Assembly (NCBI GenBank): GCA_032209605.1
Contig: JASFXZ010000005.1
Location: 30,492,905 to 30,556,904, forward strand
Length of the DNA stretch: 64,000 nucleotides
Source of the DNA: Mactromeris polynyma
Taxonomy: Eukaryota > Mollusca > Bivalvia > Venerida > Mactridae
Direction of reading: 5' to 3'
Numbering within the stretch: the stretch's first letter is position 1; every line of letters starts with the position of its first letter. The notes beneath the pieces are model-generated. The model made no database searches. It saw only the letters and a program-made list of their open reading frames with translations, and was not told the origin of the DNA. Positions 37,301 through 52,300 of this stretch are shown here, piece by piece. Made by a program: the position numbers and the translations under genes.

Positions 37301-40300
37301 GTCTGGTCAGTCATACAGCTAGTGAGTGTGCCATATTTTGTCGGTAGATCTTCACAAACTGGAAGAGCAGTTACAATAGTTCAAAATTACATTTCCATGT
37401 ATGATAAAATATAAGTATATATATATAATATAGTAACACATTTACGAAAATTGTTGTACTTCAGAGGAATTTATACTCCTGACATAATAATTCATTGAGT
37501 ATCATAAGCAGGCATAGTATGTTTACCAACACAATACATTGCACCTTATCTATGGGAATAGAAATAACACTAATTTTAAGTAAACAAATCAATTATGTAT
37601 ACACAAAAACAATCGAGGAATTGCCTAACTGGCTCAAAAGGGGGAAGAAATCCTCTGTATTCTGAACAGCAGAAACATCGTCATGGAAATGTACCAAAAT
37701 TGGTATATGAGTCTAGCAGAAAATGCTACGTTCATGCACAGCCAACCAAAAAGAATTGAGAGACTGTACAATATTTGTACACACCAGGGACCGGATATGT
37801 TCCAGTATACATAAATAAAGTCATATTTTGAGGAACACGACAAATTGGTCAATGGCGCTACCGGGATTCGAACCGGGGTCTATGGATTGCTGGTCTGTAA
37901 TGCTAACCACTACACCACAGCGACCTAACACAGTCATACAAGTAAACAATTACAAAGATGAATGTATATGATGCACAAACATAATTGAAGGGTGAAAATA
38001 GAAATAACGTTTTATAACAGTCAGAGAGAGGCTTAAACGTTACATATAAAAGCATAATGCATGACTAAGCCGTGCAAAATACTGCAATATACCTTGACAA
38101 GCCTCCGTGTTGCAGGGAATTGTATCTTCGTCGTCGCCAACACAGTCAGCACCATATAGATCTGGTAAAGGACTGTCACATGATCGTGTTCGGGTCTGAT
38201 TTCCGGTCCCACATCTGTGTGTACATGATGACATAATTTCCCACTCTGACCATCCTCCGGCAACTAGTGAACAATAAGTTTTCTCTTATTTTGGTTTCCC
38301 CCATATTTAATTGTGTTTTCTATACTGATGGACAGATTTCGTATGAAAACTTTACAGGTCAGTAAGATCAATCAGTTTAAGCAAACGGGAGGAGAAATCG
38401 GTACCTACTTGTAGAAAGATTTGGTTGTTACATGGAACGCAACATACACAAGACAATTCCTCCCAACACAGATCCCATGTAATCAACAGTCTACAAAACA
38501 TTAAGCAGTGGGGAGGTGCAAGGGAAAACATGCATGGGAACGGGGGCGCAAGGAATGGTCTGACCGACCATAAAACTAAGGTCCAACAAGGGGGCAAGTT
38601 TTAAAGGATGGAATACATCATGGAAGAAGTCAAGTGAGTCAGTAGTAATAGGCCGAAAGGGGAGAAATGAATATGAATATTATATCAAGTGAAAGAACTG
38701 CACGCGGGACAGGTGAAATCAACATACATATACAACATAAATAGAAATAATAACCATACAGCGATTTACAGCCTTGGAATAATCAATAAAATAACAGGGG
38801 GTTTTAATCAATTTAACAGCTAGGTAACCTCACACTTAACCGTTATATGGTCATTGATTGCCAACACATACACATAAATTAGGCCGGCAATGACTTATCA
38901 TTTGATACAAATACACTTTGTATAAGTCACAATATAAGAAACAAGCAGCCTTATACTGAGATAAGTTATTTACAACAGAATGCGAAATAATAAATTTACG
39001 GCTATATTAAGGGAGGATTTAGTTGTGTCATATAAACAGCGAAATAGAGAGAAATGTTTCGTACCTGGTGGAAGTTCACACATAGCTCCAGAATACCCCG
39101 GTAAGCAATCACATGTGTATTTTGAGACACCATAATGACACGTAGCTCCATTTGTGCATTCATTGTTTATACAATAATCTGGTGGTACTGAACATGTATC
39201 TCCGGACCAACCCGAGTTACAATGACATACAAATGTATCTTGTCCATTTATACATTGATGTCCATTACAAGGATCTGGCTCACAGTTGTCAACAACTGAA
39301 ACACAAAGCACGTGTTATTAACTTACGGATGCTATAAACAATTAAATACCGCTATTGGTTAACACCAAGTAATTGATGTATACAAATGTGCACACAATGA
39401 ACATGCAAACATTATGCGCGCTTAAAATGTATATTGCACTCATGCTTATACATATGCATACGTGTACAAAATCACAAAAAGGTCCGAACGAAAGCGGATT
39501 GAAACACATTACAAATGAAGCCATAATGGTGTAGTAAGGTGACAGCGTAGATCAACCTGTGAATTCTGCAATATCAATTATAAGTGTCTTGGAACATCCG
39601 TCTGATTATTAATACTATTCCAGATTTTTATAATAGGCGTTAACATTTCTGACGATTGATTAAGGTTTATTGCCCTAAGTGAATTTCTTGAAAGACAATT
39701 GGACAGGGAATGTGTTAAGCTGTATGCGTTTACACTAAAATAGATCACAAACAACGTACGGACAATTAGCTGACGGTTGATCACATTAGCTCAACAATAA
39801 TGTTCATGTGATCCAGATATCTATATATAATTAATTAATACACCGGAAATATGTTTTCATATTGAATTTCATAAAGTGTTTCAGTTTCAGCTCTTACCAT
39901 CGCAGCTGGATAAAGCAAGGAGGGATACACCATTTACGGCGACTTCTTGGAATATGTCTATATCAATGACGTTATCAATTTCTGTAACATGGCATGATGA
40001 CGCATGTGTAGCAATTTCAGATGCAGTGAGAACTCTATCAAGTAGGTGTAATCCAGTCAAATATAGTCCTGAAATATCAAGAAGAAGAGACGACATTAAT
40101 TCAGCCACAGATGATGTTTTTTCTAATTTTCTCTGTAACAATTTCAGCGGAAATAGAAATAACTGCATCACACAGCGTGATGTAGTAGTTGTGCACATGC
40201 TACTTAATTTCCATTTTTGTCGTATTCATAGCAATACATTACTAGAATACATTAAGGTATATCTTTCTATGATAGTAGCTGTCTACGAAATCACCAAGAG

Positions 40301-43300
40301 CTTTTACGTTCACAATCAACCAAGATGCTATACACAGTACGGAGAGATTCATTACTTTAAAATGTTACCTGACTGACCACTGGCTGTCAGTTTAAGTTCA
40401 CCATTTGATATCAACGGACTGCTACTTGAGACAGTAGATGAGAACTTCACGTCACCATTTATGTAAATAGCCAAATTGTTGACAGTTGTGCTCCATACAA
40501 CTGCTACATGTTTCCAAGTATCACTGCTTAATTCTTCAACTGTTTCATCAATCTTGTTCCTTGAATTAATTACAAAATCTGTGTCAAAAGCATACACAGG
40601 CCTTAAGCTTATGCTAGATAATTAAGACACTAACGTAGTCTCAACCACTGTATGTATTTCTCTACACTAACGTTGACCTCCTTGGTGAAGCAATCACTGT
40701 CACTACATTGCCATGGGATACACCTCTTACATTTATAGACCAGCCTATAATATACCATTTGTGTTATGCTTGTAGGTAAAGTTCCACATTTCACTACATT
40801 TTTGAAAAGTTATAGGTGTTGTACTCCTGGATTGTTTTCCTCCACAACATGCTCTGAACACACCCCCAACCAAAATTATCTTAAAAAGGATGCACGAGAA
40901 CAGAGAATATTTTCGCTGCTGTTTTTTCTTTAAACAGTTCTAAACTTAATGAGCATTTCCAAACAATTTTTTTATAAATATCTTGTGCAAATTCATCATG
41001 AACTTTTCTTGGACGGACCTTAAATTTGTACTAAGTACTTAAAACAACTTACGGTATTTGAACTCGAACGTTTTCCGTTAGATAGAGTATGCATCTATCA
41101 TTACCATTGCTCTTTAGTTGAATTGTGGTAGCCAGTGTTTGTTCATCAACTCGTTTTGTCCAGAACATAAAAGTCATGTCATTCATACTGGAAGGTATAT
41201 TTGCTAGTGATACTATTCCACCCGTGTCTTCAATAAGTGTATCGTAACCTGTAAAAATAAACCACAACTGATTTACAAAAGGTTTGGGATATTGGATGCT
41301 AGATTCTAGTCTCCAGTTGAATAATGACCAAGGTTTATGCCTATCTATTTAGATGAATATAATAGAGGATTAAGTTGGAACAGGAAGGCCTCATATACAT
41401 ACTGTATCAACACACATAATGCTACCAGGGAAACATTAGCACACACAACAGTTGAGAAGGTGTAAGGGCAAACACCATAGGGATGGAGCGATAAGGCATT
41501 TACTGGCTAAGAAGGAAAATAGAATAAGGAGGGCACAACAAGGGGATGAAATACATACAGGTCAAGCAAAAACAGTGAGCTGGCCACATACAGAAGGGAG
41601 TGAAAATGAGTATTCTCTTTATTCTTACTCTGACAATCTTGACTTGATGTAGCGTTTGTAGTTTTTGTCGTTGTTCTACTTGGACATTGTTTACAAGTTG
41701 TTTGTCCTACATCATCCTGATATTCTCCATAAAGACAGGAAGAACAAGGCTGCATTCCATCTGGTGATGAAGTGCCTGGTTCACATAATTCTGAAATCAT
41801 ATTTCAATTATGTTTTAAAGGAAATTGTAAATTAAACAAATGCGAATGTCAATTCTCACAGTGTAAACATCTCAAGCCATTGCATTGGTAAAAAATCATG
41901 AATACACGCACTTACTCAAACCGCTTGGACACGCGCTGGTTAGTAATCGACAAAATTGTGGTTTAATTGAAGTCTCCAGGTGCAGCACTGTGACGAAAAT
42001 GTGTTCCGAGTTAAAACACTGGAATGCGCTTCAGTCCGTGCCCGACTAAACTGTGTTCTACTTCAAACCGATAGGAGACTCCATTTCCATAATAGACAAA
42101 CATATGTTCTATGTTCCAATGCTATTTGACTCAATGATCAGTAATAGACAAAACCATGCGTTAATGCAAACTACTCACATATGCATTAGATTGCCATTTA
42201 GCAATGAAAATACCTCATCATTTACATCCGTTGGAGACACTCATAATACTTAGTAAGATGTGTTTTACTCCCACTACTGTTTAACAATGCCCCAGAAAGG
42301 TTTGTTTGCGCATCAAGTGAGTCTCTCGGTATCTAACGAAAGTAGTGAGTTCTTATTTTAACCTGAAATTGTCTAGCAGTATAGACGTCTCTAAATAACT
42401 GGGCCAAGCAGCATTTCTTTTTATTAAGAACATGAACACATTTCATTTTGCATTAATAGACGTATTACGTTCAAATACAATTCAAACGACATTCTTTCTA
42501 GATAGAAGGAAATTTGGGTTCCGCAAAATTCCTGTGTATTCCTATTTATATCACATAACATACGGCGCGGGAGTGATTATAACCTATGCAATATTTCTCG
42601 TATTACACTAGTGTAATATTTGTGCAAATTAGGGCCGCATCACACATTCATACGCGCTGTCAGAAATCGAAACAAACATGGCCGACTTTCGCGTATCGGT
42701 CTACGACAAATATGTAGCATTTCGCGATCGTCTAAATGTCAAACAGCTTCATAATCGAAATTTCATCAGAATTCTAACCATTGCGAGCTGAACGCGTACT
42801 TCAAATCCGATGCGAGTGCACATTTCAGCTTGTCAGGAGGTATCAACACATGGTGCGCTGTCCATCATCCGGATCACGGTGTTTTTTTATGGGAACATAA
42901 ACAGAATATACCACACGCTGGTGCAATCCATCCGCCGAGAAAACGAGTACGAATGATTGACAGCGACTCACAGCGACATATTTTCAACTGTGTCAACGTA
43001 GATATGTTGATTTACGTTCAGTCAATGATTTTACTTTAGAATGGACTCGGTGACGTCACGGTTTCATGTCGTCACAGCAGCGCGTGTGCACTAAATTTTG
43101 AACTTCTTAAATGTTTTCCTTAAAACTGTAGTAAATTATCGATCATGTTGTTAATTATTCGAATTTGTGTTAAGTTTCAACATTCGACATCACATTTGGT
43201 TTAATTATCGGTATTAATCGTCGTTTTTATTCTGTGAAAATCTTTGGAACTATTTTTTCTCGACCGAATCGCAGAAGTAGAGACACAATGCAGGGGCGGC

Positions 43301-46300
43301 TAGAGAAACGAGTCTGTGTGAATTTGTTTGTTTTAAGACCGTTTACAAGTTATGTGATAAATAGAATCTAGCATTCGTGTTCATATTTTATTGAATTTAT
43401 TAAACTCGTCGGCCAAAAAGATCATTTTGACCGACTCGTTTAATAGATTCAATAAAACATGAACACTCATTTAAGATCCTCTATCTATATTGGTGTAAAT
43501 ATGTAGGTTTTCTATTGTATATTATCACTAACATACTACCACACACCAATGCAGTTGTAAAGAAGCTTGGAGCCGTTTTGTTTCGTTGAATATCCAGCGG
43601 GACATGACATGCAACCAATGCTACCTTCTCCACCAGTATACTGACCAATGGGACATTTATGGCATGTTATTGTCGTCTCATTCAAATATTGACCAGACGG
43701 ACAGGGTTCTAGAATAAAGATACACATAGCAACGTGAACAACATATTTACAGCGACTTACAATGTTCTAAAAAGAAATCCTTTAAACTTGTAACAGCGCA
43801 TAAGCTCCTAATCACTTTTTCACAAATATCACGCGATGGTGAGTATTTGAAACGACCGTTGCACATTGAATAAAATGTATGTTATTTGTTGTTAACTGTA
43901 GTTTGCGTGTAACCATGGAAATAAGACTTATTGCACGGAAATATGACCGGATCAATATCAATATCTAATATATAAAATCGAAAGATAAAAAAACAAATAA
44001 GAAGAATAATGTTAACTGTTTGTGATGGCCGAGGTATCTGCACTTGGAAATCTGCTGCGTTGGAGATTGCACACATCTCTATATCCGTTTATGTATTGTT
44101 TAAATGTCAGGTAATGTTCATATTTCTTATCAGTTGAATGAAGAACCAATATGCACTTATATTGATATAATTAATGACTTCTGAGGCATATTTGTTGAAG
44201 CTAAGAATTAAGTACGCGTTTTATAAAGATGGCTAAAATGATATGAATACATACTGCAAATGACTCTGTCTAAGATGTATCCAGTGTCACATTCTATGCC
44301 TGCGTAATCTGGTGTTTGCCAGGAATCACTTTTTGTTGCAAAATTTTGTATGTCAAGAGAACCATTGTTGAGAAAATCTTGTATAACGGATGATAGTGAA
44401 GCCATGACTTCATCATAATAAGCAATTTCTGAGACGAATAACGCACGGTCCTCTGGCAATGTCATAGTTAAAACAATGTCCAACTCGACAACAAGTAAGT
44501 GACTTTCAGCTTGACGTTTCCGTACTTTGTGAGGATACTCACCTGTTTAAAGTAAAGCAGTAATATTTGTTAGTGTATTGATAAAACTCAAGACGGTATA
44601 AAGACAACAGGCCATACTTCTATGGGGTTAATATTCCTTTTTTGCGCGATTTAGGACATGGTCGACGCCGAAAATTACTGCTTCTATCTATAGCTATGAT
44701 AAAATTTGTGGAAATGCAAAGCAATTCAAACGAGAAAGAGTCCACTTTTAAGAATTGTCGTATATCAATATGATTGGTTACTTGGTTTACGATTGTACAT
44801 GTTTTCATTCGTAAATATGTACATACCGACTGAATGAATCGGTTTTCGATATTTGTCCATAATCGGGTTGTCAAGGACTAGAGTTGCTCTTCTTTTTCTA
44901 CTATTTTTAATAGGACCGCATATTATGACAATGTTTTCAGCAGTGCATGTTTCACCAAGGGGGCAAATTTCATCAAATTGTGGATATATTCCAGACTCCA
45001 GTATGTCTATAAAATTGTGTTTGATCTCCGCCATTGTTTCATTTGTACCACAGTCACCACCATAGTAAAACATTTCACCAAGAAGTCGTAGACCTCTGGC
45101 ATTTAGCGCTGAAAAAAGAAGAAAGCAAAATAGTTAACCTTAAGCAGCATAACATGGTCGGCAAGATGCGGTAGTAAAATCTTTTAATACGATGTAACTG
45201 GAAGATGACGGAATTGATAAACAATTAATGTGCATAGGACATTGCTTAATACCCGTGAGAAGTAGATGTACTGCGTTCACTTACTCAACACAGCAGCAGG
45301 AATACAAATTGACTGAAACACTATTTAGCATTACCCTTTGAACAATCTGGTACTTCGCTAGGCTGCCATCCTCCAAAGTCTAAACAGAAGAACATGCCAT
45401 TGAAGTCGCTACTCATGTATGGAATATCAAACTTTTCATTACACATCATCGTGATAATAGGCAGTGTTTGAATTGAATCATAAACAAGCGCACCATTGGT
45501 GGGTGGGTCTAACTCCGGGCAGGAAATTTCTGAAATACATGGCATAGAAATAATAAATGGCAGATCAGGGATGGTCAGGTACCATATTATATGTACTCAT
45601 ATACACGCTTTAAATGATAGATGCGATGCTTCCCTGTTTACTTTTCGGCTCAACTCTTGTGCTTATACATATATATTCAGTTTAAATAAAGTTTATTCAG
45701 TGCCATATAGACATAGACAACAATTTGTAAATTAAAAAGCAATCCAGCTGGCTTACGGAATGTCAGGGGTTCAGCCCAGGTGTCCGACTAGCGTTTTCTC
45801 TATCCAATCTTACAGAAAGAGTTAATACATGATCCTGGCTGTTTGTGTGACTTTTAGCTCTATTAAAAAGAGTTCCTATATATAAAATATATGAACAAAT
45901 GGTAACCAAATACCTCTGCAGAATGGTTTCGTACCATTACCCCAGCCCCATACACCGTTAGATGTTCCATTATTCTCGCACGTTATCAGATCTGTGCCAT
46001 TGAGTGGAAGATGAGCCACACATGATAGTCTACACTCGACACCGTATGTATATCCCGTGCCAGAACAATTAAATGCAATAAAGTCATCTTGAAGAGTGTC
46101 CAATGGGTGGCCACATGTAATTTCTGAATATGGTTAGATATATACTGTAACAGCACGGTGTAATTCTAACAATTTAATAATGTATAATACTATTATACCA
46201 ATCTCCACTTCCAACCTCACTGGGTATTTAGCAAGGAAACAGAGTTGCGGACAACCCTTTCCGAATAGTCCGCATTTACTGTGTTTAATTTAAGACTCCA

Positions 46301-49300
46301 GTCTTCCTACATACCAATCTGATCTAATATCATCCCTTAAAACGAACTTGAAGATATTTTTTTATCACACTCATTATTGTCCATAAACATTTTCTTAAGT
46401 TACACGACTGATTTCTTCTAAAATTTGGATAAAAAGTGGAACAAGAAAAGCAAGTAAACGTACACCATCAACATGTGGTGGTTGATATCGATGTTTGCTA
46501 GCTGTACAAACACTAAAATGATAGCATTTGACAGGTTCTATTTATTCACATAAAATACTTTTTTTGAACTGTTACTGTTATTTCCCTTTACGTTCGACTC
46601 CAAATACTAGTCGTATTAAGACTTGGAACGATTATTTGTTGGTCTAGTACTGCATTTTGTAAATCTAGGTAAACATCCCAATAAAAGACGTTAACTACTA
46701 TCTTATAAAACGTATTCTTTGTTTGGTAGTGATATGTATACTCTGATCACTGAACAAACCTTGTACTCGAATCTCGATGCTGCATTCAGGTGACCTATTG
46801 CCATCAGAGTCAATCGCTTTGTATGTAACATATTCACTTCCATGGATCACATCACCCATTGACGGGCCAGATGTCTGGAAGATTTCAGGTGCTGGGTCAG
46901 AACTATCATATACAGTAGGAATATCCCATGTTACTGACGTAGATGTGGATCCTCGGTCCGCATAAAATATCTGCGGAGTCTTGCACGCTAAGGATGGTGG
47001 ACTGTCATCTGCAAAATCAAACATTTTACATGTTAACTAGTGAGTACCAAGGAATTTCCTTCGATCAAAAGAATATTGTTGAAGTAGGCATACGTGTTAT
47101 TAATTTATGCTAACATTATCAGACAAAACATGCATATATTAAAGATTTACCAATGCACGTAGTATTCGCGATGCTAAACCATGTTCCATCTTTCTGGCAT
47201 TGTGTATACAGTTGTCCTTGCAATGCGTAGCCTTCATTACATGTCATGACACAGAATGATTGGTAGGGGTAAGTTAGATCTGTACAATCCACTCTACCAT
47301 TGGTCGTTGGGGTAGGAGGTTCACATTTGATATCTGGAAAAGATATATTAAATGTCATTCGTTTTGCCTTTCATTTTAAACAAACGTGTATTAAACAGGA
47401 TTTAATAAATTTACTGAATCATACGATATCATAAATACAATCATCTCATGAGGCTTTTGAGCCCAGGTACGTGTGCAAAGTCAAAACTGATAAGTTGTAT
47501 CACTTGGGAGTAAAATTGATATGGTTAAGCTAAACTATATGATATTGATGAGAGTGACTTAATTCACATGTTGTAATGGCTGACCACATGGGAGTTTTAG
47601 TAGTGTAGATGCTTTACTTACTTTCATATGTTGAAATGGCTGACCACTTGGTTGTCTAGGTGTTGATACGTTACTTACTTTCACATGTTGAAATGGCTGA
47701 CCACATGGTTGTCTTAGTGTTTATACGTTTCTTACTTCCACATGTTGGAATGGCTGACTTAGTGTTGATACGTTACTTACTTTCACATGTTGAAATGGCT
47801 GACCACTAGATTGTCTTAGTGTTGATACGTTACTTACTTTCACATGTTGGAAAGGCTGACCACTAGATTGTCTTAGTGTTGATACGTTACTTACTTTCAC
47901 ATGTTGGAATGGCTGACTACGTGGTTGTCTTAGTGTTGAAACATTACTTACTTTCGCGTGTTGGATAGTTGACTACGTAGTAGTCTAAGTGTTGATACAT
48001 TACTTACTTTTACATGTTGGAATGGCTGACCACGTTGGTGTCTGGATGTTTTCACATTTAACAATATTATTCCCGACTAATTCATACCCGGCATGACACT
48101 CGTAACGACATTGACTCCCTACACGGAAATCATCACAGTTACGCTGACCGTTAGAAAGCCATTGGGGACTGGCGCATGTTTTTTCTGTAGACAAATGATT
48201 GCAAAATATATAGAAGTAAAGTTTCTTTTCATTCTATACCAATGAACATCGGCTAATAATAGTAATTTGAAGAATTGAATTTACCATTAATGCGTATTTT
48301 CTTTTGTATATTTAAGAAATGTAATTTTCTCCGTTTGAATGTAATGAATTAGGAGATAATTGATTTCCCTTATTAATGTAGAATATCTCCGATTGGTGTC
48401 GCAAGCAGGTGCGCACGAGATTTTCATGAAAGAGATTAGGTTTTGAAAGTCATTCAGCTTTGGGCAGCCGACACAATAATACCTGTTTTTTCTTTAAAGT
48501 TAATTATGAAATGTTATTTCATGCAATCATATATTACGAAGTTGTTAAAAAAAAAAGTCATACGTGTTCACGAATTATGTTGATACCTATGTTGTAATTT
48601 GTTACGTTATGCGGTCACTAGCCATGTAGTCGGTTGCCCAAGTTCTACACATAAATAACAAATTAAACAGTAATTTGAAATATATGTTGTTTAAGTCTTG
48701 CTTATCGGAGGTGGTCGAGTTATAAGGGAATGACATTTTTGTATATAACCGAATTACTAGCAAAATGACTTACACAAAGTTGATACCAGCGATATTTTAT
48801 GATAGAATTAGGGAAAAAATCTGCGCGACACAATCTTTGGATAGTAGATTAAGAGATTTCTAATACTCACCGGTTACAGTGAATGAAAAATGACAATATC
48901 CTTTCAAGTTTGTGTCATCGTCAGCCATGTACGTGATGTAATGCGTCTTTCCGCCAATGGCCCCTTGGAACCCCCTACCTTTGATACCACCACTTACTTG
49001 CTGCACTCTAAATTCACGAGATAAATATTTAGTAAATAAAAATATATCCAGAAAGTTGAAAAAACGGACGCTTACCACTGCACCGTTTTTTTTATTTAAT
49101 TGAAAATAAGGGGACGTTTTCTTCTTCACACGACACCTTGTACTTAGCAGCATTTTCAAAGGGGATTGTCACGAGTTCTCTCCCCTTCTATATTAGTTTT
49201 GTAACATGTATATGTATGTCTAGTATGTACTATATATACTAGTCCAGCTATATATATACATACATGTACATTTATGTACTAAAGGAGGGAAATAGAAGGG

Positions 49301-52300
49301 GGAGAACTCGTTACAATCTCCTGTGTTCCTAACCACTATAAAACACATAACTACTATTATGTACGCTGTCCCGTTTTTGTGAAGAGTTTAAGTACATGAC
49401 ACAATGACTGGATTTCTCCGCGGTTCGTCTAAAACACGAGTATGTTGTGTTGATTGGCATTCAGACCGTCTAGAGTAAGAGTTAAAACTACATATTTCGC
49501 TTTAAAAGAAACATTCTTTGCACGAAGTTGCTGTATGTAGTTTGTATATTTTAGACATTAAACGTTTGACTTGCTTAAAATCAACTTACGTTGGGCTGCC
49601 TCCATTTTTATCAGACGCTTTCGGGTCAGTCCAGGTAACTACTACGCTGTCTCCGGCTGCCACATTGTAATTATCTTTTACTTCCTTAGGTTTACAAGGG
49701 TAAGAGAACTCTGGTGGATAGTACGTTACTTGTTGTCCTGATCCTCCTGATCCTCCTGAGCCGCCACCTTTTAATGTACCATATTAACATTAGCTGACGT
49801 AGTTAAAGGCGCAAATGTTGTTCGAACAAAGAATTTAATTATTTATTACAAATTCACCCCTACTTAAATTAAAAAGGGTTTGTCACTTATGAGACACCTA
49901 CTTTCTGAACACAGGTATTTCCCGATTCCTATATTTTAATGTCATGCACATCGACAGGTAGGCCACTCATATTTAACAAGTTGGTGGCTCAATAACTAGC
50001 TAATACTGGGATTCGACCCTTCCACATCTCGCTACCAGAGCGGATACTTTGACAACTCGGCCACGGGAGACGGTTATACATGTACTTTGGTAAAAAAGTT
50101 CATTGTTTTTACTGAATAATGAGCAAAGTGATGTATAATGAAACCAAGTACATTGTACGATCATCTTATGGAACACAATGCACAACATTCATATGTACAT
50201 TTGTTTAGATCAGGGCAGTTATTCATCTATTGCATATACATTTGTAGTAACTGGAAATAATGTGACTAAGAGTACTCGTAGTAATGTTAAAATGTATACA
50301 AAGTCGTACTTACAAAGAAACACACAGGCAATTATAGCTGCAGCTATAAACCAAAAAAATCTTTTTTGCCTGATCACGGGATAACCTTGAAATAGGAAAA
50401 ATGATTAAATTATCAATATAAGTACATGTACTACTGTAGTTTTATGAGATCTCTTCAGGTAATGAGTTGCATTTGTTTGTCTTTATACGCCACCCCCCCC
50501 CCCTCCGTTGTATAACTGACGTGTTCCATATTATAGAGGTAGAACTATACTATCCAAGACAATCAACACATCGCGGATATTGAAGATAGTTTCTGTTTAC
50601 AGTATATATTGTGTCTATTTTAAATGAAATTAGTGTCAATACAATATAGAAACCATCTTCTCGGTTTTTTTCAAACTGGGAACTTGGGATAGAATATAAG
50701 AGTCATTAGCCAAACAGGGAATCACTTATAAATAAATGTTACCAAAACATAATCAACGCGTACAACTTGAGATGGAATTCAACACATTTATAGAAATTAA
50801 ACCACTGTTGCCAGCTGGATTGTGGATGTGCTTGCTTGGTACAGATCTAGTGACGTGTTTGTGAACAACTTTTAATTATACCCTAAGCTTTATACGCCTG
50901 TTAATATGGGGGGCGCTGGCTGACCAAGGGGAATTAGACAATCAATTTGTCTTTTTGGGATCCAATTCCCCAACCTAGAGCAAAACATGAATAAGTGCAT
51001 TAAATTCACACGAAAAACACTATCAGTATTGTATGACTTATGCGCTACTCTTCTAGGCAGTGACAACATCTCCAGCTGTTTATGTCAGCTGTTCTACATC
51101 TGAAAAACTTGGCTTATTGCAAATGTACTTTGGAAATGTAATCTGTTATTAAATGAATCATGTACTTGTTTTGTCTTAGTGGATAATTTGACTGAAGATA
51201 ATGCATCCAACGCTATTTGTCCTCAACCTCTCAACTCCGATTTATGTGGAGAAGTTTTCAGTTGCTTGTGGAGGAGCAGGTTGGTACTGGTTGGAAACCC
51301 AGGAGCATTTATAAGGTCAAATGACTACCGTATATGGCTGAAATACTGTTGAAATACGGCGAAAAGCGCAAAACAATCGCTCTTGATGGATAATTGTGTT
51401 TGTATACATAAATATTAATTTATTAATTTAACGAATACTTATATCAGAATACCGGCAAAATTGGGAGTAACATACATGAGAGTATTGTTTCACATCAAGA
51501 TGAAATACTTCAATACATTAAGTTCGAATATCAATTGAATCTGACAAAGTTCAACGCAATCCGAAATTCATCCATATTTCATATCCATGTATTATATACA
51601 TATATTTATTATCAATATATGTGTCACAATATATATGTATGCTATAACCAAACACTCGTCAGTCGCATTTGACTAACCCCGCCCAGCTAGCTCGGTTGGT
51701 TAAGTGCTATAAAAGCAACCTGTGTTACTTATGGTAGTGAAAACAGTGCCAGGGAGCGTCGATAATTTAGCTGATTATCACATGATGGGGACGTAATCTA
51801 TGGACAATCATTGGTACATAGCAAATTTACACATATGTGTGTTCACATCTTGTAACTTTCGAAAATAGTATAATTGGTTTCAGACATACCTACGGAAAAG
51901 TCCGTCCCAGACCAATGGCCATTGTTGCAAATTAGATGTTCTACTGTGCGTAGATTTTCATCCAGACTGTTGTCTTCAGGTTTAAACATGCATTTGTCTC
52001 CATGCGGAACTGAACCATCTTTGCTTGGTACACTACAGTTAATTTGTCCAAGGTGTTTGACTTCAACAATCTTGCATGCTTGCAATGGAGTCACAGGCGC
52101 CTTAACCTTTACTTCCTGTTATACATGTACATTAATATAAGTACTTTACAGGTATCAACAGTCGCAACAGAGTTTTTTTGTATACCATCATGCACTAATA
52201 ACTGATTGTATTGACACGAACACACAATAAATGGATATTATTCAAACACAATGCAGGAATATACAATTAAGAAAATTGTTCTTTCTTTCTATTCAAATCA

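Noticed and set aside
37853..37924. Functional tRNA gene
   Set aside because: A and B boxes are good, but the acceptor and T stems have mismatches and no anticodon stem can be drawn.
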